Shown one piece after another: positions 1-11,918 of a stretch of DNA of 64,000 bases. The position numbers and the translations under genes were made by a program. Each line of letters opens with the position of its first letter. Positions within the stretch are counted from its first letter, which is position 1. The stretch comes from Beroe ovata (Eukaryota > Ctenophora > Nuda > Beroida > Beroidae), in contig CAMPET010000099.1 of assembly GCA_946803715.1 (NCBI GenBank), positions 116,670 to 180,669 of the forward strand. Reading direction: 5' to 3'. The notes under the pieces were generated by a model that saw nothing but the letters and a program-made list of their open reading frames with translations, was not told the DNA's origin and did no database searches.

Positions 1-30
<30 letters not shown>
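1..30. repeat. (CA)n microsatellite at window edge
   Basis: Uninterrupted CA dinucleotides run from the first base; the tract probably continues to the left of the window. Confidence 0.95.
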
Positions 31-34
<4 letters not shown>

Positions 35-1832
35 CCTCTTGTACTATGATAGGGAACTGTGGTAGTACCCAATCAGCAAATGAGCAGCCCATCACCCCTA
101 TTTTACAGGATCTCTAGCTCTCTAAGCGAAAGACACCCATGTATACCATGCCTTGTCTTGCCTTGACCACGTGGACCTACTAACTAGTAAGGAGCATGAA
201 TTTCACATAGGGCCAGGCTGAGCAAAGTCTCTTCAGTCTTCACTGATTTAGATTGCTCCTTCATAATGAAAGCTTCCAGCTGATTCCAGTCTTTTGTGCG
301 GTTGTTCTAATAAAGTAATTTCCTAAAATGAAATTTTTATTCCGAAACAACAATCAATTAGTGAAATCATATATGCACTAAATCTCATTACACCAATCAC
401 ACATAGCTTTTGGCTAATCACACATCATCACACACAATCGAATTTGTGCTTGCTTGCTATCATAACTCGTGACGGCCATGTCATGGAGTTATACTGCGGA
501 AGTTGTTTTAACGCAGCGTCTCAGTTGTGAATTTCTTTTACTTTGGAACTCGGCAACTCATTCGGGCATAAGTCCGTTTGCCGGACCCGCGCCAAACCTG
601 CGTTAGACCGGCGTTAGACCGGCGCCAAACCTGCACAAGACCGGCGCCAAACCGGCATAAGACTGGCGCCTGGCCAAAGTGGCAAACAGACTTATGCCCA
701 CTCATTCTTGCGAATTTCAGCCTCATTTTCTTACTCTCATGTTTCGTTGACTGGACAGTGCGCTTTAGTGTAGGCCATTTTTATATTTCACACTGTCCGT
801 TTACTACACATTGCCTTGCCACCAAGGCAGGGTTAAAAACACGAGACATAGTACCCACCTAACGTCTCGGTCCAGTGACCCAATATCATGAGCCACTTAT
901 GCTTTACACAATGTCCAATGATGACACATTGATGAGACCTTGATCTGGTGTCACAGGTCACTGACACCACCCATGAATGCCCTGTACGGGATGTTTAGAA
1001 TTTAAACTATGCTTAGGTAGTATGTAACTTCTAAAGTTGTGATTTGAGTAGCTCGTGTGCATGGAATATACATTGTATATAGTTATCTTGGAGAGTACTT
1101 TATTGTCTTGATTTTTATGAAATTGGTATGAGGTATGAAATAAGTATGAAATCCCGCCTTAAAATGACGTCCATTTTTTTCATTCCAGGCAATAACCTTT
1201 TCGTATTTTTACCGTAATCACACGTTAATCACACAACCTATAGTTCTATTCATCGGATTGGATACAGCTGGAAACGTTGACAATTCTCAAACGAGAACGT
1301 GTTTCTCCATCCTCTCCTAGTCCTACATAAGTTGTGTCTTGTCATCTTAACAAGTTTATATTGTCATGATACTTTGTGTCAGTGTTCAGCCCCCCCTTAT
1401 GGGCTATATTATAATTCCACCCACTACCACTACCTGGCGAATTAGCCACGTGCGCCAGGTTATCTTCTACTGTCAAAATTGAGCAGAGTTGAATTGTCTT
1501 GTAAAAGTCTCGGGCTTGCTTTTTGCCATGTCCTTTTGTTGCGATATATATATTGTCTCGCGTACCCAATAATAACTTGGGGAAAGGAAAATGGAGAGCT
1601 CCAATATATTTTGATGCCAGGTATTGTCTGCTGCTTCATGTCAGGTTGAATGGAAAGATTGTGAAATATCGTCTACAATGACTATAGAGCTGGTTAAGCA
1701 GTATAACGAGCGTTGACGCAATGACACAATGCATCGTCATCAAATTCCCCTTAGTGAGTTTCTCTGGAAGCTAGTTTTCACATACAAATAGTGCTCAACA
1801 ATCGAAACAATAGCTCGCCTAGTTACCTCGAG
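31..1832. other. Intergenic region, no gene seen
   Basis: No convincing coding stretch or RNA gene was recognised on either strand; short open frames lack family similarity. The only structured item is the inverted-repeat element near 564-699. The right end is the upstream flank of the cysteine protease gene and contains its TATA box. Confidence 0.6.
564..699. mobile_element. Small inverted-repeat element with internal tandem repeats
   Basis: Positions 564-582 (GGGCATAAGTCCGTTTGCC) and 681-699 form an inverted repeat of 19 bases with one mismatch. The interior is a degenerate GC-rich tandem array of units like AGACCGGCGCCAAACCTGC. The compact size and terminal inverted repeats suggest a non-autonomous DNA element or a hairpin repeat. 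No target-site duplication was identified. Confidence 0.55.
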
Positions 1833-1840
1833 GATATAAA
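1833..1840 (+). promoter_or_regulatory. TATA box of the cysteine protease gene
   Basis: TATAAATA lies 48 bases upstream of the ATG at 1881. This fits a core promoter with a very short 5' leader. No acceptor-like AG with a pyrimidine tract precedes this ATG, unlike several genes at the right of the window, so this gene probably has a conventional transcription start. Confidence 0.6.
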
Positions 1841-1880
1841 TAGGCGGTGCACTGCCACTTCCCTCACATTGCCACACACT

Positions 1881-3631
1881 ATGCGGAGTTTCAGTATAAT
1901 TCTCATCCTGGCTGCCGCCACTTCCTCTCTCCTCGCCGTCAAGGACATGAGGATGGAGTACCAGATGGCCCTTGATCAGTTCGGTGATCGGGAAAACCTG
2001 AAGTCGGAGTCTCCCGTAGCTCAGAAGATGCGATTCCTCTCCTTCGTCCGATTTGCGAAGATGGTGGATGAAATCAACCATGACCCCTCTGCCACGTACC
2101 TAGCAAGGAACAACTTCATGTCCATCCTTACCCCAGAGGAGCGGAAGGCGTATCTGGGGCTGAACGTCACAGGGATGGAGCTATCTCTAGCTGGGGTAGA
2201 GGATGAGGTGGGTGAGGATCAGCTCCTCGGTGTTGCCGATTCCAGGGACTATGGCGATAGGATCTCTCGTGTTAAAGACCAAGGCGGATGTGGATCTTGC
2301 TGGACATACGCCGCTACCGCCGCCCTAGAGGGCGAGATCTACTTCACTACCGGACAGAAAGGCGTCAGTCTATCTGAACAAGAGTACATGGAGTGTGCTA
2401 ATAACAGAGACGGGTGTGATGGTGGATGGATGATCGAATGTTACGATTACTCGATCGCAACGGACAGAATAGCGCCAACCAGCGCATATCCCTACACTGA
2501 GAGAGATTCCAGAAGATGCAATGCTGCTGGAAAAGCCAATGCTCTCGTCGATACGAACACCAAGATAGTCGGCAACATTGAGTTTAGAGGCGACAAAAAC
2601 CTCCTGAAATACGCAGATAAGCACATTGTTTCCGTGGCAATAGAGGTGGTAAACAGTTTCTATGGTTACAGTGGTGCAGTGTACAACGAGAGAAACTGCA
2701 ACAATTACGTGAACCACGCTGTTGCAGTGGTGGGTTACGGGAGCCAGGGGAATTCCAACTTTTGGAAGGTGAGAAACAGCTGGGGACCACGCTGGGGAGA
2801 CAAGGGATACATCCTCATGTCACGTGACATCGACAACCAGTGCTTCATCTCCTCCTACTCGCATATCCCTGATGTCAGGTGCAGGGATGACTCTTGCCAG
2901 TCCCCTGATGAGGGCGGTGATGATGATGAGGGCGGTGATGACGGCGGTGACGATGACGGCACAATTTGTGAAGATCAGTTTGAAGAATGCCCAACCTGGG
3001 CGCACACATACGGATACTGTACAGATGAGACGTACTCCGACTATGTTATGGAAAACTGTCCACACTCCTGTGGAAGCTGTGACGATGGAGAAGACGAGGA
3101 AGAAGATGAGAATGACATTTGCTACGATGCTGATGTTGATTGTGAGTGGTGGGCTAGTCAGGGTTTCTGTGAGACTGACATATACCGGGACTACATGACC
3201 ATGTCATGTGCCAAATCGTGTGGAACCTGTCGCACTGAGTGTAGGGACTACGACGCATACTGTCCTGAGTGGAGTACTGACGGGTACTGTACCGACACTG
3301 ATTACACGGACTACATGAACTACAACTGTCCCCTCTCCTGTGGCAGATGTCAGGATGACGGGGATGACGGGGATGACGGGGATGACGGGGATGATGGCGA
3401 TGACGGGGATGACGNGGGGATGATGGGGATGATGGGGAAGAGGAGAAAAAGTGCAAGAAGAAGATTTTCCTGTCAAAGTGTATCAAGAAGGAGGAAGATG
3501 CTAGGGCTCTGTGCAATGAGGACTCCACTGAGGAATGTGTTCTGGTAACCGTGAAGAACTGTTTCTATGTTGATAGCGGCAAGAAACGTGGCAAGAACTT
3601 TGTGGAAGTTCTTGTGAAATGCTCTGAATAA
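1881..3631 (+). CDS. Secreted papain-family (C1A) cysteine protease with three ShKT domains
   Basis: One-exon gene. An N-terminal signal peptide (residues 1-19, hydrophobic FSIILILAAA) and an I29-like propeptide precede a papain domain. All catalytic positions are visible: Gln and Cys in DQGGCGSCW, His in NHAVAVVGYG, Asn in RNSWGPRWGDKGY. Three six-cysteine ShKT modules follow (C...C...YC...C..SCG.C pattern, about 2970-3350), separated by Asp/Gly/Glu-rich linkers. The start at 1881 is chosen because it begins the signal peptide just after a TATA box. A one-base N at 3415, inside a (GATGACGGG)n repeat, breaks the frame. Downstream, the frame that continues as Asp-Gly repeats, then a Lys/Cys-rich tail ending at TAA 3629-3631, is judged genuine. 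The likely role is extracellular or lysosomal/digestive proteolysis; ShKT modules are common in cnidarian and nematode secreted enzymes. Confidence 0.88.
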
Positions 3632-6600
3632 GCTTTTACCCCATTTTGTGAATGTAAATGTTATGATTTTGTGTGAAAAATGTATTTCAGATAGATTTGA
3701 ATATCTTTCAAATACATGGTTTAACGCTTATGCAAGTGTCGGATTGAAATTTGCCGTGAAATTTGCCAAGGCATGGTCCAGAACTCCTCTTCATTCTCAA
3801 TTCTAATCGTTGCTACCTCCAGAGTGCTGCACATTGAACAAGTCTCATCATAAGCACGTCTTCTGAGCAACAGCTGCACCCTATATGATGAGCACATGAT
3901 ATTTGAGTGATCACTGTAATGATCACCTGCAGGTAGCACATTAAAGCACTTACCTGAACACCATGNGTGTGTGTGTATGTGTCTGTGTGTCTGTGTGTCT
4001 GTGTGTCTGTGTGTGTGTGTGTGTGTTTGTGTGTTGCCCATGCTGCTGACGTCAACTGCTGACGCATGTTCTGCATGAAACAACATAAGTGGAAATGTAC
4101 TATGAGCATAATGAGTGAGAAGGGGAGGGGTGGAGGGGGGTTGGTGTGGGGGGGTGGCCATTGGGCATCTATCTTATTGCTGAAGTAGTGAAGTAATTTC
4201 ATATCTCGGACTCTATGATCTCCTCTTCTCATAAGGTCCACCACTCATTTCTATATTTAGCCTGGGTGATCGACTTGTGACAACATGATCATATTCATGA
4301 CTTCTCATTTACACCATTGTTCACGGGCTTCACACCCAGCTTTCCCCACCAGACCTACCTGCACGACTAATGACTGCTGATAAATGTGAATAATGCTGAT
4401 TGTGATCAGTAATTCTCTCTCAGTCATGTAGAATGGTTGTCTACAGTGGCACTCAGAGCTTCATATTATGCTTCAACAAATGATCCACGGTTTTACGATA
4501 CTTTCGCTTTCACCTTTGTTTTCCAATGAAGCGTCTGTAAATGGAATATGTGGGATCCGATGATTTATTCACTTCATTCATCAGTGTTTCTCCATCTATT
4601 GGTGATTATACCTATCTATCTGAAATTCAGCACGTGCTGATTTGAGCTGAGCTGGTGTCGTTCAAAATGTGTATTATAGGTGATTATTTTCCGTGAGCAG
4701 TTAATAGTCATTTCCTAAATCTCGATTAATATTTATTTCACAGGAGTAATAATCAATAATAGCTTTGTCAAATTTTGGCATCTAAACGTGCTGGCATTGC
4801 CGACATATGACTGTGACGTATGTTGATTGTTGGTGCTCACTGCACACCCATGCCTAGGTAACACCCCTGATTCTCAGTGATGTTGTTTTTCATAGCAACC
4901 GTTGCCATGCGACCTTGTGCCCAATGCTGGGACCATAATAAGACCATGACCATGACAAGTGTCCTATCTACAGCGAATACTGGTATGTCATTAATTATCA
5001 AGCTTTGGTATGATGGACCACGAACATTATTGGCATAGCAAACTGTTATCTCAACTTTTATGCCATATCATGTGTACTATTATAGTCACTAAAATTATAG
5101 TGCACTTTTAGGGCTAACATTCCTAGATACCAGATAGCTTGTTATTTGATCATAATGAGGTCCTGTCACTTTTCCATTGTCGTATGAGGTTGATAACAGG
5201 CATGCAATTGATCTAACAGGAGCAATTTGACATTATGAAGGAGCACAATTGACAGCACTTAACCTAACGGAATCCGCTTTCCCTGGCGGGATAGCAACCT
5301 TATGATCGCCACCCAATAGTACGTGGCAGCCCTATAAAATAGCTCCTGATAGCAGCCGCGCATTCCTATAGATAGAGGGTGGGAGGAACTCTCTAACAAA
5401 CCGTGTCCACTATAGATATAAGCTGTGATGTCATGTCGTGTTCATGACAATGGGCTAGACATTGGCCATGTTCAGATGTAAGGCTTTGTGCAGTGGGATG
5501 ATATTCTTGTCGGTTACTCTCTTTGCAACAAACAAATTCTACTCGTGCTGTGAGACCTTTGCTATATGTAGTATGGGTTCCTGAACCTGTAGAAAATCTA
5601 ATTGTTTCAGTGTTTTGCTATTTCGGATATATATTTGAGTGTTGAAGCTTCGGATTATAAATTCTTTCACTTGAAATGCTGCGGTGTCCAGTAGAAAATG
5701 AGAATGACCCGTCAGTTTGCTTTTGGTTTCAAAAATAAGAAAAACGCTCGCTTTATTATCCGCGAATTGTCAGCAGAATTGTTGTCATGACAACTATTTT
5801 ACTACGATATTTCCGTGTCTTTGGATAATAGATAAATTTACTATTGTTAAAAACAGACAATGCAATGCTCAATGTTCCGTTTCCAAGGGGGGTGGGGGCT
5901 GGGTTGAGATATGTTTGTATAGTTGCCCAGTAGGTTTTAAACTCTATACTAGGCTCTTTCAAATATATAACTGAGCCAAGATTCTACTCACCCCTGCTCA
6001 TGTTAAGCGTTGTACTATTTGTTATTTATTCACTCAATACTCATCATATTCGAATTTCGCTTCTATTCAGTGAGGGACTGCACTCAAATATATTTATAAT
6101 GGCGCAGGGGCATTAATGAGTCGCCATAGCAACCACCAAATATTCTCGCTGACGATGTATATTCCTAGTGAATCTGCTTTGTAGCGACGATCTGCTTTGT
6201 ACCTTATCCTCTATCCCAATATTGTGCAAACATACATTTGCCTGCGTGTGCATTGTGCAGTAGCCCATTTTTACACGGCCGAAGTACTATAAGTGTGTAA
6301 TGAACACTAGTGCTCATCTCGTAATGAAGCGATCAGCTTGGCACCGAGCCAAAAACTCGAGAAGTTTATCCTGGAGAAGAAATATACGCTCATCGTTATA
6401 ATATAGCTCGCACTATCTCAAATAATATTGCGCACTTCGTTGAAAATAGTGCGTTTTATATTGCATGCTTTAGTGCTTAAAAAGCAGTTCAATTATGTAA
6501 TGGCGGGTCAAGTAGTGGAGAAGTGCTTTACTTCTTTACTTATTTAATCTCATTTTAGTATTCAGTTCAAAGGACATAGGACATAGGTTTGTTTAGCCGA

Positions 6601-7499
6601 TTTCTTGATCAAATGATGAATTTCTGCTTTCCTTCCTCCAATTTGCAAATCAGTTGATACCAATAGAATTTTGCAGCTCCTTGCGATAAGTGACTTAATC
6701 ACATTGTGATTTAACCAACTGCTGAGTTTATTAAGTGATCGCAGCTTAACTTTGTTCAATATTGTAAGACGTAAGTGATCTATGAACCACTTCCTCAAAA
6801 GAGCCTCATGGTCTGACGGCCTGATACTAATTCAAATAACTGGATTCAGCTACTGCTAGCTTTGACTATATCATCTTCCAAGCACATGCATTTGATATGG
6901 AGTAGGATTTGTTAATTTACTAAAATTACTGAATCTACTATTCATTGATCATCATGTGTGGTTACTGGTTGCACGCTGGTATTGATGACTAGCGTCATTA
7001 TATAATTGAATCTGGTAGCGCCAATGTTCAATTCATTAATGAAGAATAGAAGAATGCTTTTCATGGTGACATGTGAGCTAGCATTATATTTTAGTATTTT
7101 GGTTGTGCTTCATCAATAAATCACCATGGTCTCTGCGCGGCTTTGATCTTTCGAGGGTACATCACGAATTAACATACTATTGTCATTTGTAAACTTATGG
7201 GCACTTATATTTGTTATGATGATGTAATTGTATCTAATCCCTATAGCAGAGTTCTGGTATACGCGAATGGTGAATCCTATGACTATGGAACAACCTAGCT
7301 GAAGTGTGTATGAATGGTGTCGCTACGAGGTTAGGACTGTGAGAACCGCCTTTCATCTAAGATAATATCTCTACAATGTGTTATGCAAATTTTAGCATTT
7401 TTTCAGTGTGAATGCACATTGTACAATTGTATGTACAAATTGTGTTGCTCTATCGTTACAAGTGATATTTTCGTATGCAGGAATACGAGATATGTACAC
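3632..7499. other. Intergenic region with GT microsatellite, no gene seen
   Basis: AT-rich sequence without recognisable exons. It holds a (GT)n tract at 3961-4027. A palindromic motif GTCGCCATAGCAAC at about 6120-6133 resembles an RFX X-box, but no ciliary gene is adjacent. Short open frames here are not supported by similarity. Confidence 0.55.
3961..4027. repeat. (GT)n / (GTCT)-interrupted microsatellite
   Basis: GTGTGTCT-type dinucleotide repeat with an N at 3966 marking an assembly gap. Confidence 0.9.
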
Positions 7500-7976
7500 A
7501 TGCAGAGACCACGGTTGACTCCCCAATGCTCCAGCCGACTGCTTCACCTCATTCTTCTCTCACTCCTCACCCACTCTGAGTGTGTGTGGGAACTGAAAGT
7601 GGGAGCTCTTGTTGCATTTGACTACGCTGGATACGGACCATGGCCCCCTCATTACACGTGAGTAGCATGTGCAAGGGCAGTGAATCTCTGCATCCGAGCA
7701 GACGCTGTACCCACTGAGATTTCTTATGATTCGAGATAGATCTTGATAGAATTCAGGATTTCAGAATGAGAGTCTCTGATGTAAGAGTGTAAGACACACA
7801 GACAGACATACCCCTCCTCTCTTCAGTGAAATCCTAGACTCAGCAGTAACAAACATCAACAATAACGTGTTAACCGATGGGGATATTCGCATCTCTGTGG
7901 AAGCTCTGAATGACAAATGTGCCCCTAAAGCAGGACTCATATCAGTCGTCAAAGAGCTTGAGCTGGAAAATTCCAG
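7500..7976 (+). CDS. Alternative 5' exons, or truncated paralogue, of the receptor guanylyl cyclase
   Basis: Two exons, 7500-7657 and 7827-7976, joined by canonical GT-AG sites (intron 7658-7826). They encode a signal peptide, then LKVGALVAFDYAGYGPWPP and a segment containing KAGLISVVKELE. The main cyclase first exon at 11919 encodes the parallel [17 protein letters not shown] and [13 protein letters not shown]. Both sets therefore encode the N-terminal edge of an ANF-receptor/periplasmic-binding-like ectodomain. The second exon ends in phase 2 (TCC AG|gt), the same phase as the main first exon, so it could splice to 12340. No later cyclase exons were seen between 7977 and 11918. It may be an alternative first-exon set or the remnant of a third gene copy. 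Confidence 0.7.
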
Positions 7977-7981
7977 GTAAC

Positions 7982-8044
7982 AACTGTTCCGGTGAAAGCA
8001 GATTCGTTAACAACACTCTAATTTCTGCTTTCACCAGAACAGTT
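7982..8044. repeat. Short hairpin repeat
   Basis: AACTGTTCCGGTGAAAGCAGA at 7982-8002 is inverted at 8024-8044 with one mismatch; the loop is about 21 bases. It begins a few bases after the splice donor of the preceding exon. Confidence 0.8.
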
Positions 8045-8698
8045 AAGTATGATACCTGCCAACATTTTCGGTTTAAACACGTGTGTTCAGTGTTTGGACA
8101 TCGTACTTACATACGACACATCACTGACAACTGACACGCCCTGTAGACATCTTGCGATAGACATAACATAATACACGATAAGTAATGCGGAGTAATCTGA
8201 AACGCTGTAAATTTCAATCATCATTGTATTTGTTCACCTTTTTTGTGCCGGAGGCACTCATTCAGTTTTTCCTTCTCTTTTATCATTCGCGTTTCATTTG
8301 ATCATTCTTCATATACGGTCGCAGCTTTTCAAATAGCATTGCATAATATCGTACATATTGGTTATGAGTGATGAAAAATGAGCACGTAGAGAAATATCTT
8401 TGCTCGTGCTGAATTATGTAGATTTCTGAGAACTCGTCTGTCACCGTGATTCGTGACTTACATCAAACCGCCGGGATTTATGTGTTAGAGAGAATTATTC
8501 TGCCATCTGTTGATCATCCCCTTGGGATTATCACCTTCTTGAAACAGAGCCGCAAACCGACCGAAAACCAATTAAGTAATTATATAATCGAGTGATTGAA
8601 GCATAACACGTGGTCACGGCACATGTGTTTCTTGCAGCAGATAAGGCATCGGCTGTTAATCAATTCTATGTTCCTTACTCACTATACTTACTCACTAT

Positions 8699-8822
8699 AC
8701 TATACTCACTCACTCACTCACTCACTCACTCACTCTCTCACTCACTCACTCACTCACTTAATCACTCACTCACTCACTCACTAACTCACTCACTCACCCA
8801 TTCACTCACCCATTCACTCATC
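8699..8822. repeat. (TCAC)n tetranucleotide tandem repeat
   Basis: About 30 slightly imperfect copies of ACTC/TCAC. Confidence 0.92.
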
Positions 8823-10261
8823 TATCACTAATTGCATGCTTGCCCACATGCAATAAAAGAGTTAGGATCCAATTCATTCGCTGGACATTCATACGAGTGA
8901 TAGTCACACTCAAGTTTAGCTTTAACATGCAAATATGGGTTCCATTACTTTGCTTTTGAAGAAGACTATGACAAAAGCTCTTAGTGCGCTTATAAAAACT
9001 CATATCTTTGCTTATCATCTCTCAAAAGTATCTGTATCTCGCGTTCTTGCGTTTATGACATTTTGTATGCAAACATTAAGAAATTTATGGTTTCTCAGTA
9101 ACAGTACCTACCTACCAGTTCTAGATTTGTATAACTATGATTGCTAGCAGGCTAGAATCAGAATCATAGGCGGGGAAATCCTCATCTCAACATACCTCAT
9201 CTCTAGGTGCTCCTGGCTGGCATGATAGTGTAATCCAATTTACATATTTGTTACGCATGATATCCAGCATACACAATTAACACATAGCTGCCCAGTCATC
9301 CGCCGGCTAGCAGATAAAGTACTATCCAGAGAGCACTTCTCCATGCCACTTTCTGTGCTCTCATTACGTTTCATTATTCTGCAATAAGCATGTGCAGCAC
9401 AACACAATATTGACAGTCTTCTCTGTTCTAATCTGTTGTCGATTTGTTCTACTGATCATCCCATTGAATCGCTTGGTCCCTTGAGCGATGCAAGCTACAC
9501 CCAGTGGAAGTTCGCGTCTCATGTCATAACAACCACTTAATGAATCCCTGGTAAACATAAGTCACGTGATTATAGATGATACAAGCATTTTCACCGCGCA
9601 TTTTTAAGTGCTGCTCAACCCCAGCAGGGGGCCAATGATCATTATTCCGGCCGCGGTTTATGTATTCGCGCTGCTGTAGTAGCTCACAGATTTTTACCGT
9701 TATCAGTATTATGTGACTTCTGACTGTTATATTATAGTCGACCAGTATCACTCATGATCGCAGATGTATCAGGATGTGTGAATAGGATGATCACACTCAG
9801 CCCATAAATGTGGCAACGCCCTATGGGGTGATTCAATCAATCATCAATCATTCTATTGATATATACCTCTCAGGTGCTCTTCAGAGTACTTGGTTTAAAC
9901 CAAACTTTCCTGTGAAATTTCACGCATTCATACGAACACTCGCATACAATTACACATGACTGCCTGAGATAGAACGCTTTTTATAAGTTCTTAGCTCTAG
10001 ATAACCACATTCATTTCATTAGCAATATTGCAGTTTCGCTACCTTGTGTGTATGAGAGTAAAAGATGATCATTCATCATATTACATATTGATTGGTTTAA
10101 CCACTTTACAGAAAACTACATTGTAGCAGCTATTCTATAGCTTTATTTCTCTCAAACGAGGCACGATTTTAGGCTCGTCGATTGAGCATGCAGAATTTGG
10201 ATTGGGCGCATCGGTCAGTAGTAATCGTTGATTCCAATATATTCTGTAGATATGTTAACAG

Positions 10262-10355
10262 CACACTCTCACACACACTCACAGACACAGTATAGACTAT
10301 AGACACACTCACAGTTCACACGCACACACGCACGTCGCACACACACGCACACACN

Positions 10356-10390
<35 letters not shown>
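10262..10390. repeat. (CA)n-rich microsatellite with gap
   Basis: CA/CACG-rich repeat with an N at 10355. Confidence 0.9.
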
Positions 10391-10391
<1 letters not shown>

Positions 10392-11918
10392 AGAGGGGGC
10401 TGGGGGAATTGTGTACACCAAATACCCACAAATACCCGGCCGCGCAGATTAATTGCAATGTGCACCCAGCGTCCTATGTTAGAATGCATCATGGGCTTCA
10501 CTCATGTCGTTCATACAGCTTGGTTTGACTATCAATACCCGGTGCACCCATACAAGTTGTGAAATATCGCGCGTTCTTTCCGGGCAATTGTGTTATTAAA
10601 CCCGTATTTGAAGTTGACAAAATGCCTGTGTGTTTGTAAACAATTCGGTTATCGGTAAATTCCATCTGAGGTTACCATTCGCGTTTTGGTAAACAAATGC
10701 TTGATGCTCGGTGCTTTTCATGTAAAGTCTCGTTACACTTTGATTCCTCCTCAACTAATACAGTTGCTCGCTGTATTTACAAATTACGACCCATTTCATT
10801 ACACTGAGACGCAAGTCCATCAAACGTGTGACTTACATCGTAATTTGGCACCTGTTTGTCTGAAACTGACTTTACATGTGCCATCCCAGTTTCTCCAGTA
10901 CCCATTTTGTCACTATAGTCTGGCAGGTTTTGAAGTGGCTCTCTCATTCTGTGATTTACCCCTTAATAATTACGCCCCCTCTTCAATAGCATTTACTCAA
11001 CTGCCATTGTACATCGGTTATGAGATACTAAATCTCGAGATTGAAGCCACAGAGTGATTCCACTCACTTTTTCATCCAATGTTTTAAGGTTAACTACCGT
11101 TGCCTTAGATTTTTGATTGAAACTGAATTTTGGCCTTATTGTCCTTCGCCGATGCTGAAAGCGACACATTATACCAAATAATGGAGCTCGGTGTCTCTGT
11201 AAAAACGTCAATTTTTTAGGGCTTTCCCGAAGAGCATGAATTTACGTCAGTGGGATTATAGTCCGTTATTTCTGTAATCACATATCCTTTCCATGAAATC
11301 GACATTGTTGGGCATGAGACGAGTCTATTGTCTAGGTGGAAATACTATAGCAATTTCGAAACTAGTAATTTGCAAAACTTGCAACTTGCAAAGCTAACAA
11401 TTTTGTGCAGCGCAATGTTGTGCACTGAATTCTACAATTGCGCGTTAATTGTCTGTGCATAATTCAAATATTGAACGGCTCTGAATTCATCACGGTTTTG
11501 TTGTTCGGATTTCGCGCTCAGCAGTGTACCAAGTGATGCCGTACCAAATTATAGCCAGTTATTCATCCTTCATTATCGTCAATCAAAGTCAATTCACGAT
11601 GAATGTGTTACATAAGGTGGCTTATTAGGTGGCTTCCTGATCGTGAGTTTCAAAAGACTCACATCCTACCACAAGTTTCAACGTTCTAGATCATTAGTCA
11701 ACAGAACAACAGTCGATCGTTCCTCATATTACCACTACTTTGAAACTCTCTATGTTTCTGAAATTTGGTGAATATGGCCCACTATGTTTCTGAAAAACGA
11801 TTTTTAGCGTCATCATTACAAGTTCTCGGTTGATCAGTCTGCTTCCCAAACCCTAGTTTCCCATGTATTCGGCTCTACTCACCAAGCCAGCGTTTCAACG
11901 AACCCCAACTTGACCAAA

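Larger units (their letters stand above)
8045..11918. other. Non-coding interval between cyclase 5' exons and main first exon
   Basis: No exons with cyclase similarity or other family signature were found. The interval contains a (TCAC)n tract (8699-8822) and an interrupted (CA)n tract (10262-10390). It would be a 4.4-kb intron if the 7.5-kb exons are alternative first exons of the cyclase. Confidence 0.5.

Noticed and set aside
3420-3548. Arg/Lys-rich C-terminus of the protease in the uninterrupted frame
   Set aside because: It arises only because the N at 3415 stands for an unknown length of repeat; the other frame continues the Asp-Gly repeat and a Cys-rich tail.
5717-5974. 85-codon open frame in the intergenic region
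   Set aside because: No similarity, no splice or promoter context, and AT-rich composition like its surroundings.
6120-6133. RFX X-box-like motif GTCGCCATAGCAAC
   Set aside because: No ciliary gene start is nearby (DRC11 begins 18 kb away), so a chance match is likely.
8596-8831. Ser/His/Leu/Thr repeat open frames
   Set aside because: Simple translation of the (TCAC)n microsatellite.
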